A DNA stretch of 8,143 bases from Chromatiaceae bacterium (GTDB lineage Bacteria; Pseudomonadota; Gammaproteobacteria; Chromatiales; Chromatiaceae): assembly GCA_016880695.1 (NCBI GenBank), contig JAEHCY010000178.1, positions 1 to 8,143 on the forward strand, in the 5' to 3' direction. The notes below the pieces were generated by a model. The model did not search any database. It was not told the origin of the DNA and saw nothing but the letters and a program-made list of their open reading frames with translations. Every line of letters starts with the position of its first letter. Positions within the stretch are counted from its first letter, which is position 1. Positions 6,743 to 8,143 of this stretch are shown one piece after another. The translations under genes were made by a program, and so were the position numbers.

Positions 6743-8004
6743 TGCGCACCCTAACGCATCGCGCCCTGGTGCCTGTACGGCCAGCTCCAGCGGCCCTGCC
6801 CTCCGCCGCGACCCATTCGAGGGCGTGCTCGAACCGCGCCCTGCAACGGCTGCTCGCAGCGAGTGCGGTGCAGGCCAAGCTCCGCGTAAGCACACCAGAC
6901 GATGCCCCCGAGCGCGAGGCTGACCGGGTAGCGGACCAGGTCATGCGCATGCCTGCCGAAGGAATGGGTGCGCTGCGGTTTTCGGACGCCCAGACTGTGG
7001 GCCAACGAAAGTGCACAGCCTGCGAGGAAGACGATCGGGTGCTCCAGCGTCAGACCGCCGAACCCGGCTCGCCGCCTCGCGCGCAGGCTGACCCAGTCCC
7101 GGGCGCAGGTTCGCCTCTATCCGCGTCCGAGCGAGCCTTCTTCGAGCCGCGCTTCGGGCGGGATCTCGCCCATGTGCGTCTGCACAGTGGCCCCCTCGCC
7201 TCGCAGCTCGCCGAGTCGATGCAGGCCCGGGCATTCACGTACGGACGCGATATCGTGTTCGGGTCGGGCGAGCTTGCATCCGGGACGGAAAGCGGCAAAA
7301 GACTGCTCGCGCACGAACTGGCCCATACCATCCAACAGGGAGCTCGCCCGAACCTGATTCAGCGCTTAGTGCGCCCCAACCTCGTGAGCTGCCGCAATCC
7401 GACTGCCGCCCAGCAAGCGACGGTGGGCGCTGATCCGGTAGGGACCCTCGACGCGGCCAATACCCGCGCCGTCGAGCTGATGGACAACGCTATCGCCACG
7501 CTCGAGTTTAACCGCAACGCCATCCTCGCCGGGGCTGAGCCGGCCTCGCCGACGGTCGGCGATGCGACGGCCGTTGCACTGCAGTCGCGCATGCGCATCA
7601 ACCCTTCCAATCGAGCGGTCTGGACCGGTACTGGCATTGGCAGCGTGCAGTTGTTGATAAGGCGGTTGCGCATGGTGCGCAACCTGCTGGGCGGCGGCTG
7701 GCTCAGCTACACCTGCATCGCACCGGCGGCCATCAATACGGCAACCTGCGCCGGACCTGCTTGCGGTGGTACGACGCGGGCGGCTTCCTGCGAAGGTGTG
7801 TCTCGGTTGTTCCTGTGCACCCCATTCTGGGCCGATAGTGCGGACGACCAGGCAGGGACCCTGATGCACGAGAGCTTCCACATCTACTTCGGGTTCATCG
7901 ACGACGTCGGACACGAGGGCAACGCCCACTGTTACGAGCAGTTGGTGTTTGATCTGAATGGCGTGACGATCAATCCCGCCTTCGCCCGCAGTTGCCCGGC
8001 GTGA
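6742..8004 (+). CDS. DUF4157 eCIS-core protein with cysteine-rich M35/aspzincin-like metalloprotease domain
   Basis: With the start at 6742 the product is 420 residues and looks like a second payload. The first half is a relative of the preceding protein: ALQRLLAASAVQAKL, then PEREADRVADQVMRMP, a CTAC knuckle (Cys91/Cys94) with acidic residues after it, and a DUF4157 domain at about 123-200 ending in LLAHELAHTIQQG (HELAH at 191-195). The second half, about 210-420, is unrelated to the first protein's C-terminus. It has eight cysteines (217, 325, 336, 341, 350, 359, 397, 418), LFLCTPFW, then DQAGTLMHESFHIYF with HESFH at 376-380, Asp387/Asp388, and GNAHCYEQLV. The LCxxFW...AGTLxHExxH...NAxxYE arrangement resembles M35 deuterolysin/aspzincin proteases, in which an Asp is the third zinc ligand; the exact GTxDxxYG motif is absent. 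The frame stays open upstream to 6484, but that stretch lies inside the preceding gene and would bury the usual leader. Confidence 0.9.
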   Translation: MRTLTHRALVPVRPAPAALPSAATHSRACSNRALQRLLAASAVQAKLRVSTPDDAPEREADRVADQVMRMPAEGMGALRFSDAQTVGQRKCTACEEDDRVLQRQTAEPGSPPRAQADPVPGAGSPLSASERAFFEPRFGRDLAHVRLHSGPLASQLAESMQARAFTYGRDIVFGSGELASGTESGKRLLAHELAHTIQQGARPNLIQRLVRPNLVSCRNPTAAQQATVGADPVGTLDAANTRAVELMDNAIATLEFNRNAILAGAEPASPTVGDATAVALQSRMRINPSNRAVWTGTGIGSVQLLIRRLRMVRNLLGGGWLSYTCIAPAAINTATCAGPACGGTTRAASCEGVSRLFLCTPFWADSADDQAGTLMHESFHIYFGFIDDVGHEGNAHCYEQLVFDLNGVTINPAFARSCPA

Positions 8005-8017
8005 CACGAGCCGCTCC

Positions 8018-8022
8018 AGGAG
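8018..8022 (+). promoter_or_regulatory. Ribosome binding site for the FQYNP-motif gene
   Basis: AGGAG lies ten bases upstream of the ATG at 8033 in the 28-base gap after the second DUF4157 gene. The gap holds no terminator-like hairpin that I can see, so transcription probably continues. Confidence 0.6.
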
Positions 8023-8032
8023 CACAACGACC

Positions 8033-8143
8033 ATGCCCTCCGAATTCCCCCGCCGCCCCCGCATCCTCAAGGGTTCCCTGGTCGCCTATCAGCTCCCCGA
8101 TCTGGTGCCGACCGTCATCGTGTTCCAGTACAACCCCGAGCAG
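8033..8143 (+). CDS. N-terminal fragment of an eCIS structural protein with FQYNP motif
   Basis: The first 37 residues are visible and the frame is open to the end of the window. The peptide has LKGSLVAYQLPD followed by TVIVFQYNPEQ. A lysine-glycine strand leading to F-x-Y/F-N-P is characteristic of tube- or baseplate-associated proteins in eCIS loci, often encoded near a LysM-domain (Pvc7/gp53-like) protein. A structural role in the inner tube or baseplate is therefore likely, but the exact family cannot be set from this short piece. AGGAG at 8018-8022 supports the start. Confidence 0.65.
   Translation, partial: MPSEFPRRPRILKGSLVAYQLPDLVPTVIVFQYNPEQ

Noticed and set aside
5729..6895. Long minus-strand open frame of 388 codons
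   Set aside because: It lies opposite the first DUF4157 gene, its product is Arg/Pro/Ala-rich without a recognisable domain, and antisense open frames are common in high-GC coding DNA.
8005..8032. Possible terminator or promoter between the second DUF4157 gene and the last gene
   Set aside because: The 28-base gap shows no hairpin with a T run and no convincing -35/-10 pair; it holds only a ribosome site.

Overview
The window is a compact, all-plus-strand stretch of an extracellular contractile injection system (eCIS, a phage-tail-like particle of the Afp/PVC/MAC class) from a high-GC bacterium. The recognisable families are a DUF6760-like small protein (3' end only), a proline-rich protein with an IGRIEV-type tail, a DUF4255 (Pvc16-like) tail cap protein, a two-domain AAA+ ATPase (Pvc15-like), a small beta-alpha repeat protein, two tandem DUF4157 ('eCIS core') proteins with protease-like C-termini, and the 5' end of a protein with an FQYNP motif typical of eCIS tube/baseplate-associated proteins. 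The C-terminal beta-barrel-like module ending in Phe in the first DUF4157 protein hints at a Gram-negative host, probably a proteobacterium, but the species cannot be fixed from this sequence.

Layout: 1-96 is the tail of an upstream structural gene. 81-974 is the disordered proline-rich protein. 987-2315 is the DUF4255 protein and 2323-4521 the AAA+ ATPase. 4518-4778 is the 86-residue protein. 4775-6742 and 6742-8004 are the two DUF4157 proteins. 8033-8143 is the truncated start of the next structural gene. Junctions are tight: a 16-base overlap, a 12-base gap, a 7-base gap, two ATGA overlaps, one TGATG overlap and a 28-base gap. I see no terminator, internal promoter, RNA gene, mobile element, repeat array or CRISPR, so this reads as one polycistronic operon continuing past both ends.

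Working model: the structural and assembly genes (DUF6760-like, DUF4255 cap, ATPase, FQYNP protein) build the particle. The two DUF4157 proteins look like payloads: they share a related N-terminal half of about 200 residues (QAKL leader, CxxC knuckle, HExxH core) and carry unrelated C-terminal catalytic modules. One is an HEGGH...DEY metalloprotease-like domain joined to a putative eight-strand beta-barrel. The other is a cysteine-rich, M35/aspzincin-like metalloprotease domain. The most unusual object is the 655-residue protein that combines an eCIS core, a protease-like domain and an outer-membrane-type barrel with no signal peptide.
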